The notes beneath the pieces were generated by a model. That model saw nothing but the letters and a program-made list of their open reading frames with translations. It ran no database searches and had not been told where the DNA came from. Below, one piece after another: positions 1 through 11,459 of a stretch of 64,000 nucleotides of DNA (the stretch's first letter is position 1; the number at the start of each line of letters is the position of its first letter). Location: contig NC_079888.1 of NCBI RefSeq assembly GCF_029227915.1, positions 5,839,001-5,903,000 of the forward strand. The letters run 5' to 3'. The DNA is from Hydractinia symbiolongicarpus (Eukaryota; Cnidaria; Hydrozoa; Anthoathecata; Hydractiniidae). A program made the position numbers and the translations under genes.

Positions 1-4
1 TTAC

Positions 5-952
5 CGTTCAACAGACTTAACAAGTGATAAACATCTAGATTGAATGGACTGTAAAACTCCTAAAAAGCGAACCATACAGTTGTGAAAACTATATGTTCTT
101 ATTAAAAAAGAAACTATGCATTAATTTTATACAAATCAACACGCACGCTAGCTTAAGGTTGGTTTTATGCCACTAATTTAAATTTCATGGAATGAGTTAT
201 TACCTTCCAATTTATCAATGCCAGTAGCTTGCAAAAGTAAATCTTCATGATGCTCTGATACCTAGGGTAAGCAAACATGTTTTAGTTCTTCTGTAATTAA
301 TATTGAAGGAAAAATATCATGACTAAGGTAAAGAAAAATATCTTTGGGCAATGTTTAATAAATAAAACCAACACAACAATGAAATATGAACAGATTAAAG
401 TTGCAATTTAAAGAAACCAAATATAAGCTTGAAATTCACGTTACATAAAATTTGCGTTACCTAACCTGTGTCATTAACTCTTTGTTTAGTAGACTGATGC
501 CATCAGCAAGACGTGATAACGATTCACCAATGAGATGGCTTTCAATTATAGTGTTAGCATATTCTCTAGGATCCAATCCATCAGATAGGAATTCAGTGAA
601 TAAATCTACAACAAAATTACTTACTTTATTGTTTATTTAGACACAAAAAAGAAACAATAATTACTAGGTTATGATAGGTTAACGAATCTCGAAAGTAAAA
701 AAAAGTCAATACTAAAAAGATATTATTGGACATTTTAATACTAGAAAGATATACGAATTATGCTTCCCTTCACATTCGTCGTAATTATTACAACGTCTTA
801 TGATAACAAAATGAGTTATCCTTTTCTCTACATCTTTGTATATCCAAGAGAATTTTCGTAATAATAGTTATATATTATTCACCGTTATTCTTTAGCTGAT
901 CAATAAGTTCCTCAACATTGCTCTCTCTTGATGTTTTGTCTCCTGTTGTCAT
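5..952 (-). CDS. COG5: Conserved oligomeric Golgi complex subunit 5, N-terminal exons (partial at left edge)
   Basis: COG5 is part of the lobe-B half of the COG tethering complex, which captures retrograde vesicles at the Golgi. Four coding exons read on the minus strand: 952-883 (ATG at 952), 605-466, 261-204 and 59-5, each with GT/AG borders and matching phases (1, 0, 1, 2). Together they give about 107 residues. The stretch LFTEFLSDGLDPREYANTII lines up with human COG5 DFLNEDFDVKTYTSQSI, then LADGISLLNKEL with LAQGISQLDREL, then HEDLLLQATGIDKLEGVLQ with HEDLLAQATGIESLEGVLQ. The human protein is about 840 residues, so most of the gene lies beyond base 1. The acidic first 23 residues are poorly conserved. 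A possible splice acceptor (GTGCAG) sits 8 nt before the ATG, so a noncoding 5' exon is possible. The alignment is from memory. Confidence 0.9.
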
Positions 953-1665
953 ATTGAATACTGCACTATTCAAACATGGTTTATATTACGTTGGATTTAT
1001 ATATTAGTTTTTTGCTGTCTAAAAAGAATTTGAAAATCAAAACATATTTGCCTTGCTTTCCCAAAATTAATTAAGAAAACTATTGACACAGTTAAGTGAA
1101 AATAAGTTGTCAGTCAGAATGTAATATGGATAAATAATTCCACAACACTGGGTGGTTTTGATAATATTTTTACATTATTTCTATTATGTTTTTCAGGTAT
1201 CACAACAAAAGGTTTTTATTATAAAAAAGGAAAGAATAATTTTATAAGAACTTTCTTCTTTGGATTCGATTTCCACAGCTCTTTATCATTGCTCCCAAAG
1301 GTTAGCCAAAGCAAGCATGCTGAATTGTTCCCCTTTCACCAGAGAATAACAATAAACTTAAATGTTCTTAGCTTCATTTTTACGTGTCTGAATATTATAT
1401 TACTGCAGTGCAACATATTATAAATAGACTGTGAGGAGCAATGTTTCAATAAAAATTCTAATATTCTGAAAAAAACGTCATTTCGAAGCATATTGTAAGT
1501 TACCCTAAAACATATACATGCACATAAAAAGTAAACGTTTTATAAGTTTTGTTATTTCACATATATATGGTAGTTAAAAACCTATTGTGTAAATTATTGT
1601 TGGTGAAATTAATGTTGGTGGAATGCTTTTTATTGATCAAAGGAGTGTACATAATATTTCATTTT
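953..1665. other. Spacer between COG5 and the UQCC6-like gene
   Basis: About 0.7 kb of AT-rich DNA between the stop of the UQCC6-like gene and the COG5 start codon, both on the minus strand. It must hold the 3' end of the first transcript and the promoter or leader of the second. I see no repeat, RNA gene or further exon. Confidence 0.5.
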
Positions 1666-2552
1666 CTATTCACTTGTTGACTTGATTGAAATAAACGACT
1701 TCGAGTCAATCTTTTCAAGATCTTGCGGCACATTTGGAATAGTCTAAACAATATTAAATAAAGTTAAAAATAATAAATTGGGTGTACAGATCAAATTATA
1801 ATTCAGAAATTTTTCACGTCAGCAAATTTTTTGGTTTTGATATGTTATTTTCCTGTCTGCTCTGAATCCAATTATTAAGAGCCAACATAAATTAGAAAGG
1901 CTTAGTTTTTGAGTCAAGTTACTTTACAGTTTTTTTTTCGTAAATTAAACTTTTCCGAGCCAACAAATAAACTAGTAGTCAGGACAAAGTAAGGAAGTTT
2001 TTGTATAAATTCTTTTTACAAGAATCGTCAAAGTTTGATCTACAAAATTTTAGAAGTATTGGAAAAATAATGTTAAGACTTCATCATCCCACAATTTTTT
2101 TTCATGTAACATTTGAAGAAGCTAAAATAGCCATTCAGATGCCTAAAGAAGTAATAATATTGTAATATAAGTAATCACATATCTTTTAAAAACTTATACT
2201 TACTTATATCTATACTGATTCCTTTAATGAATATAATCCTTTCCACAGTTATTCAAGAACGTTATAATATCATCTCTTTTCTTAACAGTATTAAGTAGTC
2301 AATTTTTTGAAATAAGTCAATTTTCGTAGCAATTTCCTAACGAACATGAGGTTAAAAGAAAAAATATGATTCTTAAAAACAGCATTCCAACAGCTAACTG
2401 GATAGTAAATATTAAAGATGGCTGATTTATACATCATCACCTACCAAATTTGGTTTATACAACCAATGGACACACGAACCACCAGCAAACAATGACACAT
2501 ATGCAGCTATTGTAAATCGAATATACCTGCCCCATGATGTGCGAGCAGGCAT
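1666..2552 (-). CDS. UQCC6: UQCC6/BRAWNIN-like mitochondrial micropeptide, 61 residues
   Basis: BRAWNIN (UQCC6, human C12orf73, 71 aa) is a single-pass inner-membrane micropeptide needed for assembly of respiratory complex III. Two minus-strand exons join in phase 0: 2552-2445 (36 codons, donor GTAGGT) and 1743-1666 (25 codons plus TAG; acceptor TTGTTTAG). The protein starts MPARTSWGRYIRF, continues with a hydrophobic helix (about residues 11-26), then HWLYKPNL and, across the intron, TIPNVPQDLEK. Human BRAWNIN has MPAG at the start, a helix of the same length, VHRYYRPDL and TIPEIPPKRGEL, so the match covers both ends of the helix and the splice junction. The tail differs and is shorter (Ser/Lys-rich, ending STSE). 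TTTTTTTCTTTAG abuts the ATG directly, so an upstream noncoding exon or trans-spliced leader is likely. Confidence 0.82.
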
Positions 2553-2745
2553 CTAAAGAAAAAAACATTAGCAAAAACAAAGGTAAGCAAATAATTAGTC
2601 AGGAGTTAAAGATTTTGCATGTATAAAGAAAGTACAGTCCATCTAAAAATTGTTTTGCTAATCAAAACATATACACATCTTTATTTTTGTTGTTGTTGTT
2701 GTTGTTGCTTTTTTAATAACTAAAAACAATTAAAAAAAACATACA

Positions 2746-2804
2746 TTAATCTTTTTCTGGACTTTCACTCCTTCTTTCTGCAGCTTTCCTTAAAGCTGTA
2801 TCAT
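2746..2804 (-). CDS. Candidate last exon of an unidentified gene
   Basis: On the minus strand an acceptor (TTTGCATTTAG, with AG at 2806-2805) is followed by 59 nt that read, after a 2-nt split codon, DTALRKAAERRSESPEKD and then TAA. The composition (Arg/Glu/Ser/Ala) is unlike chance translation of this AT-rich DNA, and the downstream sequence is a plain UTR-like stretch with a TTG microsatellite. AAERR resembles helical VCP-binding (VIM-type) segments, but that is a weak similarity only. I could not find the upstream exons, which should lie above 2810 on the minus strand. It may also be a chance exon. Confidence 0.3.
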
Positions 2805-2809
2805 CTAAA

Positions 2810-5800
2810 TGCAAAACATTAATAGGAGTCAAGGTCAAAAAAATATGTCCAACCAGAGTGATAGAGAAGATTCACATGTCAGGAGGTACAGAGGTTAAAT
2901 TGCAGAGTTTGAACATAAAATAAGGTTATGAAAGTCTGCAATACCATCATTAATCTGTAATGGGAAAGGCAATCAGATCTATATACCTAATGTTCATTAT
3001 GTGAACATTTAGCATTTATTTGCCCCTTTTGCCTCAGAAATTTTTCGCTGAGGCAGATGCAGAATTGGTATAAAAAAATAAAATAAATGGATTAAAACTT
3101 AGTATGGTACAGTTTTAGACCTGTTTAATGAAATGGAGCCAAAAACATATTGACCTATCATGAACCTATCAAAATGTTTTATCCAATCCGGAAAAATTGT
3201 GTGTGTACTTTTACAGCACAATGTCGGAATGTTCCTTTGAATTATGCTTGTTTAGGCTTGAGATACATAAAACACCTAAATCGTTATTTTTGTCACTTTT
3301 TTATATTATTAAAAAACTTATAATCTATAGAATATATTTTTTAAATAAAGAATTAGGTGATGAAATGAAAATATAAAATGTCTTTTTTCTCATTAATTTT
3401 CAACAAAATTTAATTTGTATACAAAGTTCAAAAAAGTTTAAATATTGATATCTCGAAAATAATATTTACTTGAAACACATTTTAGACTAAATCCCAAGGT
3501 ACTTCTACAAGTTTGAAAGATTCTCATAAGAAAACTGGAGAAAAGTATTGATTTATAATATAAATGAAAAGCTTTAAAATAATATGCAATTAAAAGACAT
3601 AGTTAAATGAATTAAAGTTTAACATAAAAAGGCATTTAATTAAATAAATTTATTTTTGATTTATTATGATTTATTTTTTCCACAAGTGGTGACAAACTGT
3701 TTGTAATGATGTAGTTCAAGTGCAAAAAGCATGTTTCACTAGAATTAAAAGCCATGCATTTCCATAAGGAGGCAACCTTTTTTTCAGGCATGTGATCCCA
3801 CCAGTCCTACGGATTTATTTTGTGTGATTCTACCGTGGCATGTAATTACGGACACAAAGGTATATGTTTTGAAAATATTTCGGTCATTAAATCAGCAAAT
3901 GCTGAGTGCTGTCTCTAATTACAAAAGCTGTAGCCCTATTCGTGCTGGAGGGGCAGGGGGAGGTATTTTATATAGCTCCCCCACCTCTACTTTTTTCCAT
4001 AATTTTACATGGGCTTATAGTTGCACCTTGATACTTTTGTTAACTTTTATATGCCTTCCAAAATATCTTCCATAATAGGAATGTCCCTGTGAAAGACCAG
4101 AATATATATGGAATCAAGCTGTTTTTAATTGTTGTTTAGAGAAAATAATTGCAGTGCAAATAATTGAAAAAAGATCATGGAAAGTTATTGTTCGAATATA
4201 ATAACATGTGTGTGATGATGTTGAGAATACTTTCAGCACGAAGTCTATAGAATTTATAAACAACAGCAATTAAAAATAATATATATATAAAAATAAACTT
4301 TACTGCAATATCATGAAGTAATCATGATACAAATAAGAAGACTCTCTCATTATTTCATTATTATATAGCTTTATTTAACCTTACCAAAATTTGTTATTAA
4401 CCATTTTTTTTGAAAAACAAACTTTTCAACTGATCGCATGTTATTCTTTGTAATATTAAAGCCTTTGTGGTGAATTTTTATATCACATTTTCTCTGGCGT
4501 AATATGAAAACTGGCATACATTTTTCTCGAGTTTCTTATCCTAAAGGAAACCAGGTCTCCATATGGGAATGCACACAGTATTCAGCGGGTGGATTATTTC
4601 ATTCGAAACTGACGGATGGAATAATTTCCTGAATTCACGAAAATAAAATAAAAAAGTTAACATGAAAAAGAAAACAGTTCTTCCGTGGAATTTTCCTGAG
4701 TTAGGGTTTGAATCGGAAAATGACTCTAATGAAATCGCTAAAGTGTTTTTGCAAAGTTTGTAGATGTCATTACCAAAACAACAAAAATAATGAAAATTTG
4801 AAAGGAACTGCGGCAAGCAGAATCAAATAATGTTAATTGTGGTATTGTTTGAGCTTCTCCCACTCATTGTGACTGAAGAATAATTACACTCGATTTTCAG
4901 TAAGTTAGGTCATTATCACTAAAATTATTCACATTACAGAAATACCGTGGTGCCCTTCGATTCGTAATAATAATAATTGAAAAATTGATTATCGTATTAA
5001 AAAGAAGTCCAGAAGTTCTCTCTCCCACACGACACAGCAGGCAATAAGTCAGCCTTGCCCTCAGTTTTATGACGAGAGATGTTCTGCAAAGACTCTATAA
5101 ATTGAGTCTCCTGTACAGTTTTGCTTCATGGTGAACTGTGCCGGTGACAAGCATTTTCGAAACATGTCACCGGCGACTTCTGCGATATACAACTTATTAA
5201 ATGCCCTGACCTTCAGTTCGTAAATAGCACGTGCACAACGTACTTTCTAATGAGTTCGACTCGAAACATATAAAAAGCCAGTTGGCAGTGAACTATTAAC
5301 TTAACAAAGTACATCATTGGGAAGTTAGGTCAATGGGACTTGTACTCCGTTTCCATTTGTCATCGTCTTAGGAGATCAATACATCAAATTTATGTGAGGT
5401 GTAGCCCCAATACAAGGTGAATGACGAAAGTTTTTGCCAGCTGAAAAATTTTACTACAAAAAAAAAATGCCAACACAATGCCGATGCAAATCAGTTGAAA
5501 TGTGTCTCACGTCGTCAGTTTTATTGCCAACGTAAAAAAATTATAATTTTACGGGCTGCCTATAGACCTAATCTTAAAGATTGTCAGGGTTATTAGTCTC
5601 ACTTGCTTGTAAAGGAACTGGACCCTACCCATGTCTTGATTATTAATGGTTGCATATAAGAAACCAACATCCCACACTGCACAAGTTCTTCAGATGTACT
5701 TTACAGCTTACAGTTATTTGGGAAGCCAAATCTATCTATCTAGTCATCATCCTTTTATGTATATATTGGATTATATTGCACAAGGAGGCATTAGATAAAA

Positions 5801-6615
5801 AGCTTTGGATATTTCATCAGAAGAGACATTGCATGTAGCCAGGTCAGTTCTTTTCATATTATTTACTATCTATTGTTAAGAGAGTTAAAGGCAATGTCTC
5901 CAGCTCATCTATCTGAGATTTTGTTGTTTTAGAGGGATAGCCAATTTCCTAATTACAATAAAACTATGTTGCATTACTTAGTATTAGTGACATTTTCAGC
6001 CATTGTCAGTATCAGAGTACATATCTCCTACCAAACACAAATGGAATCCTCTCACACCCTTATCACCACATGACTTTAGTTCATAGGACAATAACATTCT
6101 TAACATTCCTATCAATTTAAAAAATTTCATTTGGAGTCTGTAAGATCTGGTTAGCCAGGATGTGACTGTTATCGCAGATATATTCACTCAATTACAATGT
6201 TTTACAAAACTGGTGTATTAATATTGCCAATGATTAATAAGATCACTAGGCTATGGAATGTGAGGCTTTTTTAGTGTGTTCAGTGTAATTTGTTGACATA
6301 TTTAAATTGTCTTTATTATTTAACGTTAACAGTTTCTTTATTCAAAATTATTTTTTTTTTATGACTGCATTGTGTAATATCAGCTGTGAGTGTTGGTGCA
6401 ATAAAGTATGGCAGTGTCAGTCAATTACATATGTGAATTTATTATTGTGTTATTACATTGTATCAAGTCAAATTGGAGAATCACGCAATAGTGTGTTTCT
6501 TCTTGTTGTTCCTTCTTACAATATGGGGGAATTTGGGTGTGTTAGATCTCCTTCGTCAGCCGTTTAGGCAAGTAATGTGTTGATAAAAGTCATTGTAGAA
6601 TAAGAATACCAGTAA
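2810..6615. other. Gene-poor AT-rich stretch with small hairpins
   Basis: No convincing gene. The open frames at 3824-4075, 4541-4816 and 5650-5838 show no family resemblance and no splice support. There are small inverted repeats: TGCCTCAG/CTGAGGCA around 3030-3057 and GCCGGTGACA/TGTCACCGGC at 5140-5174 (10-bp arms, 15-nt loop). A GCCCTATTCGTGC motif near 3931 resembles the end of the MITE at 40068-40316. Exons of the gene ending at 2746 may be hidden here. Confidence 0.4.
5140..5174. repeat. 10-bp inverted repeat with 15-nt loop
   Basis: GCCGGTGACA at 5140-5149 is followed by its exact reverse complement TGTCACCGGC at 5165-5174. The arms are far richer in G+C than the surroundings, which suggests the core of a hairpin-type mobile element rather than chance. 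Confidence 0.6.
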
Positions 6616-6619
6616 TTAG

Positions 6620-6918
6620 CATGTGCCTGGCGCTCAGGACATGTCAATGCGCCTGACGCTCAGGGCATCTTTAGTGTAGTCATCATGTAAATAAGAAACA
6701 TGCGCCTGACGCTCAGGGCATGATAAAGCCCCTGACGCTCAGGGCATCTTTCATACACCTGACGCTCAGGGTATGGAAGAGAACACCATAATTAGCATGT
6801 GCCTGACGCTGAAGACATGTTAATGCATCTGACGCTCAGTGCATCTCATCTGTCTCATGCACCTGACACTCAGGGCATGAAAACGCCTATAATGCATATC
6901 ATGACGCTCAGGTTATGC
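6620..6918. repeat. Cluster of nine palindromic repeats (core CCTGACGCTCAGG)
   Basis: Nine copies of a roughly 22-bp palindrome occur in 300 bp, consensus ATGCGCCTGACGCTCAGGGC plus AT. Each has arms CCTGA/TCAGG around a CGC centre and outer arms ATG/CAT. Copies lie near 6620, 6645, 6699, 6724, 6752, 6796, 6822, 6857 and 6897; gaps between them range from about 2 to 45 nt and differ in sequence. Several changes are paired or keep the outer arms able to pair (GTGCCT, ACACCT). This is CRISPR-like in looks only: it is in animal DNA, the gaps are irregular, and no cas gene is present. Confidence 0.8.
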
Positions 6919-7179
6919 ATTATATATTTGTGCATATGACGAAGCACGAAGGAGGCACCTTCATTCCCACCCATTTTCCAAAAATTTCCATAAATAGTCT
7001 ACGCATACTGAATGTGTTGTATCTACTCATTCCAACAGAAATACATTGTTTCTATCAATTTGTGTTATTATTCTGGAACCCAAAGCAATTAACTTATACG
7101 TCATTGTCGTTCCTTTACACTAAAAACTTATTTTCGATACCAATGGCAAAATTGCCAATTTTACCACCAAATTAATTTC

Positions 7180-8479
7180 TTGCGAATCGGATAAAATTGT
7201 CAGACAAAAAACAATAGATGTAACACACTAAAAAGCGCGGCCAGCCAGCACAGTTTGCGACCCAGCGTAATTCTTGCGACCTTTACTATTCTGATTTTCA
7301 GGTGGTAAGAAAAATTTCCCTGACTGTGGTGATGAGATAAACTTTTTTTATTGCAAAATTGAACCTCTGTTTATATCATTAAATGCTAAAAATATTGATT
7401 CCTATATTTGTTTTGTCTGCAAGGTGGCGATGAAGGATGTGGTAAGATTTTTAAAGTCGTAATTTTGGATTTGGAAAGGGCAAAACAACTCTTTTCTCCA
7501 TTCTTTGAATAAATCTACATACAAATGTGTTTTTTTCTTTTTTTAGATCAATTTCTTCTCTTTAATCCCCCATTCCCTAAGTTCAGCTTGCTCAAGCTAT
7601 AATAGTACTTGATTATTGGAGTAAACTTGCTTGGAATAGTTAATATTATGTTACTAGATATTTCCTAGGCATGCTAATGAGCACTGATATTGGGTGAAAT
7701 AGTCTTAATATATATATATATATAAAATTAAACCATTGTTTTTATTAATCTTAAAAGTTTTTGCAACGCTTTACAAGATGGCTTGCTTTTTCCAGTCAAA
7801 ATTAATTTAAAAAATGTATCTAAATTTCTTTTGTTAAACATTTTAAGACATTTTTTAGTTGCATCAGGTTGATGTAGTACTATTTGCTTCTGACAAGCTT
7901 TTCTTGTCACATGGAATTGTTATTAAAACTGTAATATTTTGTGTCACTGACTATTATTGTGGAGGAATATTTACTGGTTGAGTTACAACTAGTTGACCAA
8001 AATAAGAAAGACCAAATAGCTTTTTCATTTGCTTTTAAACCTCTTAATTGCAAATTAAATAATAAAAACATTTTAACATTGGTTTGAGAATATCTTAGTA
8101 AACCAACTTACTTCATTTACAATTTAAGATTATTTTAGCTATCTTAACTTAGCTTGCATTGTACACCTCAAGATTTGTATCTTGCAAAAAAACACACACA
8201 CAATTAATATCCCATAAGTTTCTCTAACTGTAAGCTGAAATTCGCATTAGAAACGTACTACCAAAGAATTATATATGATCTAAATTGGAGGTACACCATT
8301 GAAACAAATACTTACAAAATGTCTCTTTCCCGATTCGCACTTTTATCATAAACAATTCAATACCAGCTCGAAGGACGAAAAATAGAGGAAGAAAACGATA
8401 CGGCCCAAGTTTAGTTTTATACAAAGAGTATGTCATTGACCTATAAAAAATATGAAAAAATATACATATTTCTTGCATT
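7180..8479. other. No clear gene; one exon-like stretch
   Basis: Mostly AT-rich unique DNA with a short TA run at 7711-7724. From a possible acceptor (TGATTTTCAG) near 7301, an open stretch to about 7480 contains FPDCGDEINFFYCKIEPLF and several cysteines, then a stop. It could be a lone exon or a fragment of a mobile element; I do not recognise it. The minus frame at 7728-7910 is Lys-rich and unsupported. Confidence 0.3.
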
Positions 8480-8481
8480 TA

Positions 8482-9303
8482 CAGTACAGTCTGAATGTAT
8501 CTAATATCACACCTTTGCGTGGAGAACGGCAGTCGTTTGTCTTCTGTTATAATTAAATCCCTTGAGCGTTTTACGAGCTTATATTTGCGTGTTAAAAAAC
8601 AATGCCCTCGCGAAGAAATATCGGAGCAATTATATTTTTTCGAATAGCGAGATGCATTGTGTAAATGTATTGATAAGCTATTCTCTTAAGTATTAGCATA
8701 AAGTAATTAAATAATAAAAATCTTTCGCGAAGTTTTATAATACATTGGGCGAGAATGTACTGTTGATTTAATTACTTAAAAAAATTCCAGTGCGTTTAAT
8801 CTAAGAAACATACGAGAAGCATTGTTCACAACTATTAAATGCCGCTTTTCGTTTTTAAACTTTTAAAATGCGGGCTAAAAAAACATTTCTATCGCCTCTT
8901 TTCGATTTTAACTTTTAAAAAGCGATCTAAAAAACATTTCTATCGCCGATTTTCGATTTTAAACTTTTAAAATGCGATCTAAAAAACATTTCTATTGCCG
9001 CTTTTCGTTTTTAAACTTTTAAAATGCGATTCAAAAAAACATATCTATTGCCGCTTTTCGTTTATAAACTTTTAAAATGCGATCTAAAAAAAACGCTTAA
9101 TTACTGCAATAAAATTTTCAAAAGAGTTCGCGCAAAATAGATTGCTAAAATTGATCTTGCAACCTATTGTGATTAAACAATTGATCGCGTGGGGTCATTG
9201 TTATCAGCGAGGTAATTATTTTCTTAAAAAAACAAAAGCTATTGTCCCTGTAACTATTCATGCGAGTTTCGCGTCCGCGGTAGATTACATTCAGACTGTA
9301 CTG
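8482..9303. mobile_element. TA-flanked TIR element (mariner-like, non-autonomous) carrying 53-bp repeats
   Basis: The sequence TACAGTACAGTCTGAATGTA at 8480-8499 reappears as its exact reverse complement at 9286-9305. Taking the outer TA as the target duplication, the element is 822 bp with a terminal inverted repeat of about 18 bp beginning CAGTACAGTC. TA duplication and a CAGT start fit Tc1/mariner/pogo elements. No transposase is visible. The interior (about 8838-9095) holds tandem units with TTTCTATCGCCGCTTTTCG and AAAATGCGATCTAAAAAAC, the reverse complement of the units in the array at 34660-35745. Confidence 0.75.
8838..9095 (-). repeat. About five ~53-bp tandem units, same family as 34660-35745
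   Basis: Units alternate a C-rich block (ATTTCTATCGCCGCTTTTCG) and TTTAAACTTTTAAAATGCG. Read on the minus strand they match the plus-strand units of the larger array 26 kb away. They lie inside the TIR element at 8482-9303, so transposition may have carried them. Confidence 0.7.
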
Positions 9304-9305
9304 TA

Positions 9306-11048
9306 TGAGTATCCCAGTTAACAAAATGCTCCTAACCCACAAATATATTGGTATATTAATAAAATGACCAACACATACAAAAAGACATTGTAAAATTTGC
9401 ATAAAGTAAGCATGGCCCTTTTTCCCAACAACCAAAAAACTTAGCTCAGTCAATCAGACCTATTATTGTTCACAATTTTTGCTTGGATCATTCTTGATAC
9501 CTTACATGTTACAAACATTGAAAACAAAACTTTGCTCAGGCGTTGCTTAATTAATTGTTGGTGGGCCGTTTACCGACTCAAAAAGCTGAACTCGCCCGCA
9601 CTTTTTACGCCATATGAGGCTTATCGGCACCCTTGTGGTAGCTGCTTGAAGTGCACTATCACAACGTACTTTGTTGTTTTGATTATTTATTTGCTTAGCT
9701 TTGTTTTGTTTACTACAATTTTATTTGACTAGCTTATATGTGTACTTTATGGAAAAATAATTTGAGCTAGTAGTTTAACTGTTTTTGGATCGAAAATCGG
9801 CAAAATACTCGAAAAATAAAAATGTTGAAAAATCCCGACCCAAACTTTTTCCATCAAAGATCACAACAAAATGGCCAGATACAAGTATGGTTTGTTGAGT
9901 TGTTGGGAAAAAAAGAAAAGTTACTGCTACTGCTACCACTACTAATCTATTTGATAATGTTAGGTTGTACAAACAAGAGTTCAGACTGAGCTGATGTGGA
10001 AGCTGGCTAAAACTTAGCTAGGTACCTTCTCAGAGAATTAGCTAAGTACAACAACACTGCAATGACAGATCCTCCCTCATGAAAAATTCTAAACCTGGAG
10101 ATCCAGTGTAATTGTTCTGATTGACCCCGCATACAAGGGACGAAGCGTAATTGTTTAGGGAAATCGGAATAGTGAGGTTGGGAAGGAAAACTAGCCTACA
10201 CATGACACACAGTTTACAGGCAGCCTTGATTTTATTATGAATTAATATCACCGTAGCTACTCTAGTAGACATTGGTATAAGAAACAAGGCCTGTGTGTTT
10301 GATTAAGCCCTTGTTTCTTCCAGATACTGGGGACTGCAAAACACGTTTACGATTTTCTGCATGGTCCGCCATTTTGATACTAATCCTCCGTATAACAAAG
10401 TAGACATAACCCTATGATGTGTCGCCCATGGTCGTGATTTGATAAAACTAAAAGGTCGATAATACCGTTATTATCTTTCATCAGCGTTTCACAAGGACTA
10501 ACACAATAGAGGCAACGTGTTATCAAATTTCTGAAATTATATTTTGCATATTGACTGGTGTTTAATCACGTCAACAAAATATATGTCCGTGTGTATGTGT
10601 GTGTGTGTGTGTGTTACTTTAGTGGTGTGGAGCAGAAAGATTTGCTTAAACTGTTAAGTCCTGTGTCGAAAGCTGGCGTGTGGTCATTACGTTCGTTCTT
10701 TCTTTCCTTTATTTACTCACTTCATGTGGGTGCTGGGTAAGATATATGGTACGACAAGGTAACAAAAGGTTGTAGCCTGTATTTTTATTTTATCGAAAGT
10801 CTCTGCGCAATTTTTTAGGCGTGTTACGGACATACGATATGCGATAGGTAAAGGACAGACGAACTCATGGATTTATCCACGAGTATCTAAAAAATAATAA
10901 CTGGCCGCTGTAGGCTATTGATGCAAGAAATAGGTGAACCAGGGCTTGTACATTGGCTGACAGCGGTTTTTCACGGTCAACCGTCGGTTCATATATAATT
11001 AGCACGACGAAAACAAAAAAATCATAAACATTTCTTTTGATCATAATC
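9306..11048. other. No gene recognised
   Basis: Unique AT-rich DNA. A GT microsatellite lies at 10587-10612. The frames at 9466-9732, 9775-9972 and 10042-10287 have no splice context and no family resemblance. Confidence 0.4.
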
Positions 11049-11050
11049 TA

Positions 11051-11457
11051 CCTTAAGTGGATAAAATTTAGCGAGTAATTAATTTGGCGAATGACCAAAA
11101 TGGAATATTTGGCGGGATTTAATTTGGCAAATGATAAATTTTAAAAAATTTGGCAAGGATTTAATTTGGCGAATACAAAAAAATGTTTATTTTGGCGGGG
11201 ATTTATTTTGGCAAATGAAACAAACAAATGAATTTTTATGCTTTGAAATGTTTAATAAAAAATAAAAATAAAGGTATATATGAACACAAGATTTGTTATA
11301 GAGTTAAAAATTCTATTCTTTATCATCGTCAATAAAGAAAAGTTCTTTTTGGGGGGAATAAAACATTTTCGTTTTCTTAATAAAAAAAAACGTATTTTTT
11401 TAAAATTTCGCCGAAATTCGCCAAATTTAATCCTTGCCAAAATTTATCCACGTAAGG
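11051..11457. mobile_element. TA-flanked MITE with TTTGGCGAAT subterminal repeats
   Basis: Left end CCTTAAGTGGATAAAATTTA and right end (reverse complement) CCTTACGTGGATAAATTTTG form imperfect TIRs that continue into AATTTGGCGAAT on both sides. Both ends are flanked by TA (11049-11050 and 11458-11459). Length is 407 bp. The motif TTTGGCGAA/TTTGGCAAA recurs several times in the left half, a usual sign of transposase-binding subterminal repeats. The overlapping frames on both strands at 11252-11462 are Lys/Phe-rich chance frames. Confidence 0.7.
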
Positions 11458-11459
11458 TA

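Noticed and set aside
6620-6918. CRISPR array
   Set aside because: Spacers vary from about 2 to 45 nt, repeats are degenerate, there is no cas gene and the DNA is animal.
9145-9453. 102-codon minus-strand protein with hydrophobic segments
   Set aside because: It crosses the right end of the TIR element at 9303 and has no homologue I can recognise.
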